Part shown: in pieces, positions 9,694-18,255 of the stretch
How the letters are laid out: each line of letters opens with the position of its first letter
Position numbering within the stretch: the first letter of the stretch is position 1
NCBI GenBank assembly: GCA_023259635.1
Contig: JALRGX010000109.1
Coordinates: 1 to 33,372, forward strand
Reading direction: 5' to 3'
DNA: 33,372 nucleotides
Source of the DNA: Methylotenera sp.
GTDB taxonomy: Bacteria; Pseudomonadota; Gammaproteobacteria; Burkholderiales; Methylophilaceae
Position numbers and translations under genes: made by a program
The notes under the pieces: generated by a model
What the model saw: the letters and a program-made list of their open reading frames with translations, nothing else
The model's database searches: none
What the model was told of the DNA's origin: nothing

Positions 9694-10486
9694 GAATATC
9701 CTGGTCGCCAGGAATCTGGTTAAAACCTATACCCAGCGTAGTGGCAGGTTTGGTTTTGGCTCTACACAGCTAAAAGCCCTGAATGATGTCAGCATCAATT
9801 TGCGCACAGGCAAGACATTAGCTGTTGTAGGTGAATCTGGTAGCGGTAAATCCACGTTGGCACGTTGTCTGTTACAATTGCAACCCTTGGATAGCGGTGA
9901 AGTATTATTTCAAGGGCAGGATATGGCAAAATTGCAGCCCAATGCCCTGAGAGGTATACGCAAGAATCTGCAGATGGTGTTTCAGGACCCGTTTGCATCG
10001 CTTAACCCACGCATGCGCATCGGTGAAATTGTCGGTGAAGGGTTGCTGATACATGGTTTGGGCGATAGCAGGGAGCAGCAGAAAAAAGTAATCGCGATGT
10101 TAAAGCGTGTTGGCCTGACCGAAGCTGATATGCAAAAATACCCACATGAATTTTCGGGTGGACAGCGGCAGCGCGTTGGTATTGCACGGGCTTTGGTGCT
10201 GCATCCGCAGGTAGTAGTCTGTGATGAGCCGGTGTCTGCTTTGGATGTTTCTATCCAAGCGCAGATTCTGTTGCTGTTAAAAGAATTACAGCAGGAAATG
10301 GCGTTAAGTTATATTTTTATCAGCCATGATTTACGTGTGGTACGACACATCGCTGATGATATGGTAGTAATGTACCGTGGGCAGATTGTAGAGCAGGGTT
10401 TGGTATCCGATATATACGCGGAACCAGAACATAGTTATACGCAGAATTTGCTTGCAGCGATTCCAGGAAAACACGTGAACGGTTAA
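9686..10486 (+). CDS. Oligopeptide/dipeptide-type ABC transporter ATPase (OppF/DppF-like)
   Basis: This 266-residue partner ATPase has Walker A GESGSGKS (49-56), Q-loop VFQDPFASLNPRM, signature FSGGQRQR, Walker B VVCDEPVSALD and H-loop ISHDL. The C-terminal extension (EPEHSYTQNLLAAIPG) matches the OppF/DppF class. Its ATG lies inside the end of the preceding gene (8-base overlap), implying coupled translation and 1:1 production. Transport substrate unknown; peptide import is the family expectation. Confidence 0.92.
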   Translation: MSENILVARNLVKTYTQRSGRFGFGSTQLKALNDVSINLRTGKTLAVVGESGSGKSTLARCLLQLQPLDSGEVLFQGQDMAKLQPNALRGIRKNLQMVFQDPFASLNPRMRIGEIVGEGLLIHGLGDSREQQKKVIAMLKRVGLTEADMQKYPHEFSGGQRQRVGIARALVLHPQVVVCDEPVSALDVSIQAQILLLLKELQQEMALSYIFISHDLRVVRHIADDMVVMYRGQIVEQGLVSDIYAEPEHSYTQNLLAAIPGKHVNG

Positions 10487-10563
10487 ATTAAACGCAATTT
10501 AAGTGATTGATTGTTATAAAATTATAAAGTACTAAAAAGATTTACATAAGATTGGAATATTGA

Positions 10564-11187
10564 ATGGCATACGATTTAGAAGAACAAGAGCAGATAGACG
10601 AATTAAAAGCCTGGTGGAAAACCTATGGCAAGCTGGTTAGCAATGCCTTGCTTGGCCTGCTTGTAGTTTATGCAGCTTATCAAGGCTGGCATTACTATCA
10701 GGGTAAGCAGGCAGTAGAGGCTTCAACAGAATTTCAGTCATTGCAAATGACTGATGAAAAAGATGTGAAAGCTATCCAGTCAAAAGCAGCCATTATTATG
10801 GATAAATATGCATCTACTCCATATGCCGGTCGTGCTGCATTGTTTGCAGCCAAAACCAATTATGCAAACAATGATGCCAAGAGCGCAAAGGCGCAGCTGG
10901 AATGGGCAGTCAAAAACGCAAAGGAAACATCAGTCAGTGCGATTGCAAGCTTGCAACTGGCTAATATTTTGGCTGAAGAAAAAGATTACGAAGGTGCGTT
11001 GAAATTATTGGAAACCAGGCATGATGCAGGTTTTGATGGCCTGTTCTCTGATTTAAAAGGTGATGTTCTAGTAGCGCTTGGTAAAAAAGCTGAAGCAAAA
11101 GCTGCTTATGAGGATGCACTCACAAAATTGAATGCACAAGGCAAATATCATGTGCTGACACAGCAAAAACTTGAGGCTTTGGGTTAA
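10564..11187 (+). CDS. yfgM: YfgM-family TPR protein (ancillary SecYEG translocon subunit)
   Basis: The 207-residue product starts MAYDLEEQEQIDELKAWWKTYG, the signature of YfgM proteins, followed by a single transmembrane segment (about residues 26-44: LVSNALLGLLVVYAAYQGW) and a periplasmic TPR-like region (YAGRAALFAAKTNYANNDAKSAKAQL and later repeats). In E. coli YfgM associates with SecYEG and PpiD and links translocation to periplasmic chaperones. It precedes bamB by 3 bases, as is standard. The 77-bp A/T-rich gap upstream, after the ABC genes, could hold its own promoter, but I see no convincing -35/-10 pair. Confidence 0.9.
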   Translation: MAYDLEEQEQIDELKAWWKTYGKLVSNALLGLLVVYAAYQGWHYYQGKQAVEASTEFQSLQMTDEKDVKAIQSKAAIIMDKYASTPYAGRAALFAAKTNYANNDAKSAKAQLEWAVKNAKETSVSAIASLQLANILAEEKDYEGALKLLETRHDAGFDGLFSDLKGDVLVALGKKAEAKAAYEDALTKLNAQGKYHVLTQQKLEALG

Positions 11188-11190
11188 AAA

Positions 11191-12372
11191 TTGACACAAC
11201 TTACTAAGAAATCAAAACTCCTGCTGCTTTGCAGTTTAATATTGCTCGCATCCTGCAGCACCATCACGGATTTAAAAACCGATATTTCAGAACGTGTTTT
11301 TGGCCGTGAAGCGGCTGAACCGCTGGAACCTTTGGCTGAAATCAAGGAAGCTGCCAGTGTTGGCATATTGTGGCAAACCAAACTTGGCAGTAACGGCATT
11401 TATGATTTTACGCCGGCCGTAGATGCTGGTTATGCTTATGTGGCAAGTGCTGAGGGCGAGCTAAGTAAGCTGGATGTTACAAGCGGTGCTCAGGCATGGC
11501 GTGTAAATGTAGGTGAAAAACTGACTGGCGGCGTAGGCGTAGGCGGTAGTTTGGTGATTGTCGGTACGCAGAAGGGTGTGGTCTATGCCTATGATATCTC
11601 AGGAAAGCTGCAGTGGAAATCACGATTAAGCAGTGAAGTATTAAGCGCCCCTAAATATTTTGATGGATTGGTTATCGTGCGTACTGGTGATAGCCGTATT
11701 TACGGTATTAATGCTGATGATGGCAGCCGTAAATGGGTTTACGACCGTACGGGACCGGCACTGAGTTTACGTAGCAGTGCAGGTGTGGTTGTAGATGGTG
11801 GTGCTGTATATGCAGGATTTGCCGGCGGTAAACTGGTTTCTATTCGTGCCGATAATGGCAAAATCATGTGGGAGGCCTCTGTTGCGCAGCCTAAGGGTGT
11901 AACAGAAATCGAACGTATCGCAGATATCACCAGCTTGCCTGTTGTCGATGGGCCATTGGTATATGCGGTTGCTTACCAGGGGCGTATCGCTGCGGTAGAC
12001 AGGTCAACCGGTCGCATAGTATGGAATCGAGATATATCCAGCCTGTCAGGTTTAAGCACAGAAGATGCGAGGATTTTTGTGTCACACGCTATCGGCTCTG
12101 TATACGCGCTGGATTATGCCACGGGTAAAACATTCTGGCGTCAGGCTGGACTCAAAAATCGTCAGTTAACTGCGCCGCTGGCTATGCACGCTTTGATAGC
12201 AGTCGGTGATGTTGAAGGTTATGTACATTTTTTAAGTCGTGAAGATGGTGCGTTAAGTGCGCGAGTAAAAACTGGAGATAGCCAGATTATGCCAATAATG
12301 ACATCAATTAATAGTAATACATTGCTCGTACAGTCACGCGACGGTGGTGTATATGCCATACAGATCAAATAG
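11191..12372 (+). CDS. bamB: Outer membrane protein assembly factor BamB
   Basis: This 393-residue lipoprotein of the BAM complex folds as a PQQ-like beta-propeller. The signal peptide ends in a lipobox L-L-A-S-C with C22. Propeller-blade repeats are visible (GILWQTKLG, GAQAWRVNVG, GKLQWKSRL, GSRKWVYDRTG, GKIMWEASV, GRIVWNRDIS, GKTFWRQAG). The TTG start at 11191, 3 bases after yfgM, is required for the signal peptide; GGG at 11181-11183 may serve as ribosome-binding site. BamD of the same complex is encoded at 14470-15273. Confidence 0.96.
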   Translation: MTQLTKKSKLLLLCSLILLASCSTITDLKTDISERVFGREAAEPLEPLAEIKEAASVGILWQTKLGSNGIYDFTPAVDAGYAYVASAEGELSKLDVTSGAQAWRVNVGEKLTGGVGVGGSLVIVGTQKGVVYAYDISGKLQWKSRLSSEVLSAPKYFDGLVIVRTGDSRIYGINADDGSRKWVYDRTGPALSLRSSAGVVVDGGAVYAGFAGGKLVSIRADNGKIMWEASVAQPKGVTEIERIADITSLPVVDGPLVYAVAYQGRIAAVDRSTGRIVWNRDISSLSGLSTEDARIFVSHAIGSVYALDYATGKTFWRQAGLKNRQLTAPLAMHALIAVGDVEGYVHFLSREDGALSARVKTGDSQIMPIMTSINSNTLLVQSRDGGVYAIQIK

Positions 12373-12400
12373 AAACAGCAGTATTTTTTAAACGGCTCAT

Positions 12401-13855
12401 ATGATACCTACCATTGTTCTGGTTGGCCGGCCTAATGTTGGCAAGTCAACCTTATTTAATCGACTCACAAAAAGTCGTGATGCACTTGTTGCGGATTTCC
12501 CCGGCTTAACCCGTGATCGCCATTATGGTCGTGGTTTAGGTGCGAGTCAGCCTTACCTTGTAGTTGATACCGGAGGCTTCGAGCCCAATACAGATAGCGG
12601 CATTCTCAAAGAGATGGCAAAGCAGACGCTGCAGGCGATTGATGAAGCTGATGCTGTGATATTCCTCGTGGATGGACGTCAGGGTGCCACACCACAGGAC
12701 ATGGAAATTGCTAACCGCCTGCGTAAGTGCAGATGCCCGGTGCTACTTGCTGTAAACAAAACGGAAGGGATGCAAAAGGCGGTTGTCAGTGCGGATTTCC
12801 ACGAGCTGGGTTTAGGTTATCCTTTATCCATATCTTCTGCACACGGCGAGGGTGTGCGCGACATCATCGAGTTGGCCTTAGAGAACTTTAAGGTAGAAGA
12901 AGATGAGCCGACCACAGATTATACTGGCGATAGAATTCCTAAAGTGGCGATTGTCGGGCGCCCAAATGTAGGTAAATCTACATTGGTAAATGCCTTGCTC
13001 GGTGAAGACCGCGTGATTGCGTTTGACCAGCCTGGAACTACACGTGATTCTATTCATATTGACCTTGAAAAAAACGGCAAACATTACACGCTGATTGATA
13101 CAGCCGGCGTGCGCAAACGTGGCCGCGTGTTTGAAGCGATTGAAAAATTTTCTGTCATTAAAACCATCCAGGCCATTGAAGAAGCTAATGTGGTGATACT
13201 GGTGGTGGATGCGCAGGAAGGCATTACCGAACAGGATGCACACGTTGCGGCGTATATTCTGGATGCAGGCCGGGCCTTGGTAGTGGCGATTAATAAATGG
13301 GACGGCCTTAAAGAAGACGAGCGGGACTGGATCAAGCGCGAGATTGACCGTAAATTGCAGTTCCTGGATTTTGCTGAATTCCACTACATCTCGGCCTTGC
13401 GTAAAAAAGGTCTGCCTGAATTATTTAAATCAGTGGATATTGCCTACAAGGCTGCATTTGCCAAGCTTGCTACACCGCAGCTGACACGCGTGTTGCAGGA
13501 TGCGTTACAGCAACATCAGCCACCTATCAGCAAGGGTATACGCCCCAAGCTGCGTTATGCGCATCAGGGTGGCAGTAACCCGCCTGTAGTCGTCATTCAC
13601 GGCAGCCATGTTGATGGCGTGAAGGATGCATACACACGTTTCCTGGAAAAAACATTCCGCCGTACCTTTCAGCTCTCAGGAACGCCGCTTAGGGTGCAGT
13701 ATAAACAAGGCCATAATCCATTTGCCGAGGATGATGAGAAGCGTAAGCCGGGTGAGGGGATTGTAAGCATGCGCCGTCGTAAAACAGCGCAGCGTGCTGA
13801 ACTTAAAGCCAAGAAAGACGCTGAAGATATGGATAGGAAAGCGAAAAGGCGCTAG
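12401..13855 (+). CDS. der: Ribosome biogenesis GTPase Der (EngA)
   Basis: This tandem-GTPase acts in 50S subunit maturation. The 484-residue product has two G domains, each with GRPNVGKS (residues 9-16 and 186-193), DTGG/DTAG switch motifs, and NKTE/NKWD specificity motifs, then a KH-like domain (residues about 365-440) and a Lys/Arg-rich tail ([15 protein letters not shown]). The second NKxD is canonical; the first reads NKTE, as in many Der proteins. In other betaproteobacteria der is normally followed by hfq-hflX; here the next 18.8 kb is different. Confidence 0.97.
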   Translation: MIPTIVLVGRPNVGKSTLFNRLTKSRDALVADFPGLTRDRHYGRGLGASQPYLVVDTGGFEPNTDSGILKEMAKQTLQAIDEADAVIFLVDGRQGATPQDMEIANRLRKCRCPVLLAVNKTEGMQKAVVSADFHELGLGYPLSISSAHGEGVRDIIELALENFKVEEDEPTTDYTGDRIPKVAIVGRPNVGKSTLVNALLGEDRVIAFDQPGTTRDSIHIDLEKNGKHYTLIDTAGVRKRGRVFEAIEKFSVIKTIQAIEEANVVILVVDAQEGITEQDAHVAAYILDAGRALVVAINKWDGLKEDERDWIKREIDRKLQFLDFAEFHYISALRKKGLPELFKSVDIAYKAAFAKLATPQLTRVLQDALQQHQPPISKGIRPKLRYAHQGGSNPPVVVIHGSHVDGVKDAYTRFLEKTFRRTFQLSGTPLRVQYKQGHNPFAEDDEKRKPGEGIVSMRRRKTAQRAELKAKKDAEDMDRKAKRR

Positions 13856-13872
13856 ATATATTCTTTAAATCC

Positions 13873-13890
13873 TCTGGATTGCCGCATCGT
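13873..13890. repeat. Half-copy of the dispersed 'GTCATTGCGAGCG...GCAATCC' repeat family
   Basis: TCTGGATTGCCGCATCGT resembles the inner portion of the right arm of the fuller elements at 13991-14076 and 23413-23497. It lies 18 bp after der. Taken alone it is weak; I call it because full relatives are nearby. Confidence 0.4.
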
Positions 13891-13917
13891 ACGTGCTTTT
13901 TATGACTGTATACCTTC

Positions 13918-13944
13918 ACTGCGAGGGCTTTAGCCCGTAGCAGT
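13918..13944. terminator. Stem-loop downstream of der, candidate terminator
   Basis: Stem ACTGC/GCAGT (13918-13922 with 13940-13944) and inner stem GGGCT/AGCCC (13925-13929 with 13932-13936) with a TT loop make a strong hairpin 63 bp after the der stop. No T-run follows immediately, so intrinsic termination is uncertain; it may instead belong to the repeats in this gap. Confidence 0.45.
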
Positions 13945-13990
13945 CCAGACAAAAACCAACAGCTCAGGAATTGCTGGTTTATTTCATGCA

Positions 13991-14076
13991 GTCATTGCAA
14001 GCGAAATGAAGGAATTTATGCTTGCATACAAATCAACACATATAGATTGCCGCGTCGCTTTGATTCTTGCAATGAC
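13991..14076. repeat. 86-bp palindromic dispersed element
   Basis: The ends GTCATTGCAA (13991-14000) and TTGCAATGAC (14067-14076) are perfect reverse complements, and inner parts remain related (GCGAAATGAAGGAATT against GATTGCCGCGTCGCTTTGATT). It matches the family at 19029-19057 and 23413-23497. It lies between der and the minus-strand gene ending at 14109, so both transcripts converge on it. Confidence 0.7.
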
Positions 14077-14108
14077 GGAATAGATCAGTATCTTCCTGAG
14101 GAATTTCT

Positions 14109-14441
14109 TCAGTTGTTGGGATGTTGCTCGAGTTTTTTATTCTCTTTCGGTAATTCATAAGGGTCTGCGACATAAGCAGGCCCTTTCATGATCATCACTA
14201 CAACACAGCCAATGGCTGCTGCACCTATAAAAAAGAAGATGCTGAAAATAATACCCAGGCAAAGGTAAATAGTTTTTTGCTGCTCGGGGTTTAGTGCTGG
14301 ATTACTGAAGTAAGTGTACATAATTACGGTACACGGTATGGCAATACATGCCATAAAGATACGAGGCAGTTTTTTAAGTAAAACCCATTCGAATCCTGAT
14401 GGTGTTTTAATAAATCCGGGAAGCTTATTAAAGTAATTCAT
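14109..14441 (-). CDS. Small membrane protein of unknown function
   Basis: I do not recognise this 110-residue protein. It has two predicted transmembrane segments (about residues 28-47, IFMACIAIPCTVIMYTYF, and 60-86, YLCLGIIFSIFFFIGAAAIGC) and a charged, Lys/Asn-rich C terminus. It follows bamD on the same strand after 28 bp and may be its co-transcribed neighbour. Composition and hydropathy support a real gene. Confidence 0.75.
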   Translation of the reverse strand: MNYFNKLPGFIKTPSGFEWVLLKKLPRIFMACIAIPCTVIMYTYFSNPALNPEQQKTIYLCLGIIFSIFFFIGAAAIGCVVVMIMKGPAYVADPYELPKENKKLEQHPNN

Positions 14442-14469
14442 GGATTGAATGGGGTAGGTTTAATTATGG

Positions 14470-15273
14470 TCAGTATAGACTTTCCCAGAATTTCCACCAT
14501 ACGCGATCATCTGTAGGGGTGGTCTTGGCAAACATTGCACTGTCAGGGTAATTCTTTTGTAAAACCCGCATTGTGTCATTTTTTAAGTCATCTAACCCAA
14601 GTAAGCCATAGGCACTGATTTGAATGACTAGAGCTTCTTCAACACTCGGGGTTTGCGGGTAGTTTTCCAATACATATTTAGTACGGTTAACGGCAGCAAG
14701 ATAAGCCTGGCGTTTCATGTAGTAGCGTGCAATATACAGCTCACTTTCCGCGAGGCTGTTAGCCAGGTATACCATGCGCTGCGAGGCATCTTTAGCATAA
14801 CGGCTTTTCGGATAGCGGGTAACAAGATCCTTAAATGCCATAAATGAATCCCGCAACGAGCGTGGGTCGCGGTCACTGATTTGTTGTTTGGTGGCCTTTT
14901 CCAATATGCCGCGTTCTGTAAAGATCGCCAGGCCTTTCAGGTAGTAGGCATAATCAACGTTAGGGTGATTAGGATGCAGTTTAATAAAGCGATCTGCAGC
15001 AGCAACGGCTAATACAGGATCCTGGTTTTTATAATGCGCGTAAGCCGTTTCCAGTTGCGCTTGTGTAGCATATCTGCCATGTGGAAAACGTGATTCCAGT
15101 TTGTTGAAATATTCTATGGCTTTTGGGTAATCCTTATCAATCATCTTTTCCGCGCCCATCTGATAGATGCGTTCCGCGGGTAACCCCTTGGTGTCATCGA
15201 ATTCGGTAGGCTCACCGAAAATTGCACAAGCATTGAGTAACAAGGTAAATGTTAAAATTAAGATATACTTCAT
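14470..15273 (-). CDS. bamD: Outer membrane protein assembly factor BamD (ComL)
   Basis: This 267-residue TPR lipoprotein is the essential BAM subunit that contacts BamA and recognises substrates. The signal peptide ends L-L-L-N-A-C (C16). TPR helices include AERIYQMGAEKMIDKDYPKA, RYATQAQLETAYAHYKNQDP and a DLVTRYPKSRYAKDASQRMVY repeat, typical of BamD/ComL. It is divergent from rluD with only 37 bp between start codons, the usual bamD/rluD arrangement, so the promoters must overlap or lie in the coding regions. Confidence 0.97.
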   Translation of the reverse strand: MKYILILTFTLLLNACAIFGEPTEFDDTKGLPAERIYQMGAEKMIDKDYPKAIEYFNKLESRFPHGRYATQAQLETAYAHYKNQDPVLAVAAADRFIKLHPNHPNVDYAYYLKGLAIFTERGILEKATKQQISDRDPRSLRDSFMAFKDLVTRYPKSRYAKDASQRMVYLANSLAESELYIARYYMKRQAYLAAVNRTKYVLENYPQTPSVEEALVIQISAYGLLGLDDLKNDTMRVLQKNYPDSAMFAKTTPTDDRVWWKFWESLY

Positions 15274-15310
15274 GCCAAACCACCTTTATGAATTTCAGCA
15301 ATTATAACCG

Positions 15311-16408
15311 ATGACAGACACTACTCCACAATCTCTTGATAATTCCCTTACATTAACTATTCCACATGATTTGGGTGGCCTGCGACTTGATGTTGCTTTG
15401 CAGCGATTGTTGCCCGAACACTCCCGCTCCCGCTTGCAGGCATGGATTAAAGAAGGGCTTGTGACGGTTGATGGGGAAGCAAGTACTTCTAAAACTAAAG
15501 TATGGGGCGGGGAGCACGTAGTTGTTGAGGTGCAGGCAAAGCCGGAACAGCATGCCTTCAAGGCACAGGATATCCCGCTCAACATCGTTTATGAGGATGA
15601 TCATATTCTTGTGATCAATAAACCTGCCGGTATGGTAGTGCATCCGGCAGCTGGCAACTGGGAGGGAACATTGCTAAATGCTTTGTTGTTCCATGCACCG
15701 CAATTGCATGATGTACCACGTGCCGGTATTGTGCACCGGCTGGATAAAGACACCAGCGGTTTACTGGTGGTAGCCAAAACTATCAATGCACAGACGCACC
15801 TGGTGCGGCAGCTGCAGGCGCGTACGGTAAAGCGCGAGTATCGCGCTATCGTATGGGGGCAGTTGTGGCGCAACGGTACCGTTGACCAGCCAATAGGGCG
15901 AGATCCGCGTTCACGTACTAAAATGGCAATAAATCGTATGGGTAAGCCAGCGATTACGCGTTATGAGATTCTAGAGCGTTTCTCGGTACATACCTATTTG
16001 CGCTGCAATCTTGAAACCGGCCGTACGCACCAGATCCGCGTACACATGCAGTTCTTAAAAGCGCCATTGGTAGGTGACCCTGTGTACGGTTACCGCGGTA
16101 TTGTGCCAATTCGTGCCATGACCCAGACATTGCGCGATGCGGTCAGCAACTTTCACCGGCAAGCGCTGCATGCGATTAAGTTGGGCCTGGTTCATCCTGC
16201 TACCAATGAGTTTATGGAATGGCAAATTGAATTGGCAGATGACATGAAAGTGCTTCTGGAAGCAATGCGCCATGAAGACGTAAAAGATGATGAAGAAGCG
16301 TTTGAACTGAGCATGGAGCCATATCTTGCCGATGAAGACTACGAATACGACGATGATGAGTTCGACGAATTTGAAGAAGATGATGGCGATTTAGAACCAG
16401 AGAATTAA
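15311..16408 (+). CDS. rluD: 23S rRNA pseudouridine(1911/1915/1917) synthase RluD, with acidic C-terminal tail
   Basis: It forms pseudouridines in helix 69 of 23S rRNA. The 365-residue protein has an N-terminal S4 domain (about 20-80: LRLDVALQRLLPEHSRSRLQAWI) and the catalytic HRLDKDTSGLL motif with D145, plus GRTHQIRVHM. It is about 40 residues longer than E. coli RluD. The extra length is a strongly acidic tail (from about residue 316, with runs such as DEDYEYDDDEFDEFEEDD). In related bacteria the next gene is pgeF; here an 1.8-kb minus-strand island intervenes. Confidence 0.96.
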   Translation: MTDTTPQSLDNSLTLTIPHDLGGLRLDVALQRLLPEHSRSRLQAWIKEGLVTVDGEASTSKTKVWGGEHVVVEVQAKPEQHAFKAQDIPLNIVYEDDHILVINKPAGMVVHPAAGNWEGTLLNALLFHAPQLHDVPRAGIVHRLDKDTSGLLVVAKTINAQTHLVRQLQARTVKREYRAIVWGQLWRNGTVDQPIGRDPRSRTKMAINRMGKPAITRYEILERFSVHTYLRCNLETGRTHQIRVHMQFLKAPLVGDPVYGYRGIVPIRAMTQTLRDAVSNFHRQALHAIKLGLVHPATNEFMEWQIELADDMKVLLEAMRHEDVKDDEEAFELSMEPYLADEDYEYDDDEFDEFEEDDGDLEPEN

Positions 16409-16462
16409 ATCGGTAAATGGAACTGGCGTGCTTATGCATGCTAATTCTTTTAAGGCAGAAAG

Positions 16463-16825
16463 TCAGGCCACAATCCAATTCTCAGCTTCAAAAATCTCTG
16501 AGTTGGAAAATATCCTGACTTGGCAGGGTAGCGCAAATGCGAACATCTTCACCAGATTTGCTACCCACTGAGCATCTGTCACGACTGCAATCTTCTCCCA
16601 TGCTTTCAGGTGAGTGAATCCAAGTTTTGAGTCATCCCACATAGCCCCGGTGGTAAAGCCCTTGAAATCAGGGGTAAGCTGATACAGCATGCGTATCTGT
16701 TTATGCTTCCCAAGCGCTGAATCAACGGCAGGGATGAGGACAGTCTTATAATCTTTCGCATCGATCTCTCCTGAAGCACTAATGCCAACTACATAATCAG
16801 GAAGCTTGGTAAGTAGCTTCATCAT
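16463..16825 (-). CDS. SpoIIAA-like (STAS/CRAL-TRIO-like fold) protein
   Basis: The 120-residue product (MMKLLTKLPDYVVGISASGE, then KDYKTVLIPAVDSALGKH, ending with a KAWEKIAVVTDAQWV segment) fits the SpoIIAA-like family, small single-domain proteins of unknown function often found with stress genes. The start ATG at 16825 (or the adjacent 16822) has GGAGA at 16832-16836. It is the last of three minus-strand genes forming a small island between rluD and pgeF. No partner kinase or sigma factor is present. Confidence 0.82.
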   Translation of the reverse strand: MMKLLTKLPDYVVGISASGEIDAKDYKTVLIPAVDSALGKHKQIRMLYQLTPDFKGFTTGAMWDDSKLGFTHLKAWEKIAVVTDAQWVANLVKMFAFALPCQVRIFSNSEIFEAENWIVA

Positions 16826-16935
16826 GATGAGTCTCCATATGGAAAAAGTGGACTACTATTGAATCTTAAGCCTGTAATTGTGGTAATTCAACTTAAAGTC
16901 GAGGTGGTGTATGGTTATTTGCCGTACTTTAAGTT

Positions 16936-17586
16936 TTAGCGCATATTTTTCAAGAGCAGTGATTTCACAACCTCGGCCACGGCGTTACCAAGAAGCAAAT
17001 GCTGGTCAAGATCAAGATGCACCCCATCTACGTTACTTGATGTGATGACGTCGCCAGCATCGAAGAAATGACAAGCTGCTTCTTTGCACACCTGGCGATA
17101 AGCAGCAGATAATCCAATACACTTAGTTTCGCCGCCTTTGAATTTTTGCGCAATTGGTCCTTTAGGCGTTTGGATGGCTGGTGGTGCAACCACAAGTATT
17201 TCTGGCAATGGCATGCCTGGTTCGATAGGCGCGGTGCGGATAGCGGAGATGAGCGCACTAATGCCTTGAGATGAATGCCAGGCGTTGTACTCATGCATGG
17301 ACTGAAAGTCGTTTGTTCCGAGCATGAGGATCACCAACTCAAGTGGCGAGTGGATTTCGATGCGTTGAGCCAACCCGGCAAGACCATTCCGTCCAGGTTT
17401 GAAAGGATCACCCCATGCGGTGCGTCGGCCGTTAAGGCAATCTTCGATGACACGAACAGGCTGCCCAGAAGTGCAGAGAGACACTTCCATGACCCCAGGC
17501 CAGCGTTGCTCGAAATGCAAGCGATTTCGTGTCATTGGAATAATGCCCCAGGACAATGAATCAGAATAAACTAGTATATGCTGCAC
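16936..17586 (-). CDS. SGNH/GDSL-family esterase (arylesterase/acyltransferase type)
   Basis: From a GTG at 17586 the product is 216 residues, beginning MQHILVYSDSLSWGIIP; GGGAG at 17592-17596 with 5-base spacing supports this start over the longer frame from 17598. Block I is Y-S-D-S-L-S with nucleophile S10 (Ser in place of the usual Gly of GDS), block III is LMLGTNDF, and block V is DGVHLD, supplying the catalytic Asp and His. The overall pattern, including RWPGV near residue 30 and the FKGGE and FFDAGDVI phrases, resembles the octameric Mycobacterium smegmatis acyltransferase/esterase group. The physiological substrate is unknown. It lies 35 bases after the NTF2-like pseudogene. Confidence 0.88.
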   Translation of the reverse strand: MQHILVYSDSLSWGIIPMTRNRLHFEQRWPGVMEVSLCTSGQPVRVIEDCLNGRRTAWGDPFKPGRNGLAGLAQRIEIHSPLELVILMLGTNDFQSMHEYNAWHSSQGISALISAIRTAPIEPGMPLPEILVVAPPAIQTPKGPIAQKFKGGETKCIGLSAAYRQVCKEAACHFFDAGDVITSSNVDGVHLDLDQHLLLGNAVAEVVKSLLLKNMR

Positions 17587-17621
17587 GATAGCTCCCAAGT
17601 TATAGGTTTAGATGTTGTGAC

Positions 17622-17990
17622 TCATGTGCTCGGGTGGATACACATTGGTTTGGCCTGGGATGCCGAATCCCTGGCACCCCAGCGTCGCTTGATCTTGGTA
17701 TCCTCGATCTTGAACCATTCCATAGCCACCAATTTGTAAGACTTATCGCTGGGCTGGTGCATGGAATGTTCCTGCACAGCCACGATATTGCCCTCTGCAA
17801 TTATGCCCTGAACATTGAGTTGCATGCTATAGCCTTCAATCAGCAGTTGCCGGACTGACTTGATCTACACAAACAGGCCTTTACCGAAAATATCCTGGAT
17901 TTTGGTATCTTCAGCGAGCAATTAACGCAATTTGTCTAGCTCGCAGTTATTGAACTGCTTCAACATATTAGAGGAAAACCAGTTTAGCAT
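17622..17990 (-). pseudogene. NTF2/SnoaL-like protein, inactivated by two in-frame stops
   Basis: Reading the minus strand from ATG at 17990 gives MLNWFSSNMLKQFNNCELDK, then a TAA at 17924-17922, then LLAEDTKIQDIFGKGLFV, then a TAG at 17867-17865, then IKSVRQLLIEGYSMQLNVQG and EWFKIEDTKIKRRWGARDSA to the end at 17622, all in one frame. The total of about 120 codons, and the 'IIAEGN-VAVQEHS ... EWF-I-D-KI-RRW-ARD' pattern, match NTF2-like/SnoaL-like (ketosteroid isomerase fold) proteins. Each stop is one C-to-T change from a Gln codon (CAA, CAG). A shorter protein from the internal ATG at 17825 (67 residues) is possible but would lack half the fold. Confidence 0.72.
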
Positions 17991-18255
17991 TTTCTCCAGA
18001 GGCCATTGTTTTTATTACACCTATGCCAAGCCAATATAATAAATGTACCGGTTATTTCTTTCGGTGCCATAATTTTGCGTGTAAGTATTGCGCTATTGCA
18101 TGTAAAACACTATAACTTGTGTAGCGAGAAAAGTGATGTGGATTAGATAAACGTTATATTTGTTATCATGGCAAGCAGCTAAGAGATGTGTGTAGGGATG
18201 GAAAAGGAAATCACAAGTTCACAGGGTGTGCTGTAGATTGAAACAGGGGTAACAT

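Noticed and set aside
8779-10486. The ABC pair as a frameshifted YejF-like fusion
   Set aside because: Each gene has its own start and full NBD, and the 8-base overlap is a normal coupling arrangement; split pairs are common.
12878-13384. Minus-strand open frame of 168 codons
   Set aside because: It is antisense to der, which has clear GTPase motifs throughout.
17634-17858. Plus-strand open frame of 74 codons
   Set aside because: It is antisense to the NTF2-like pseudogene, whose reading frame shows family-like sequence.
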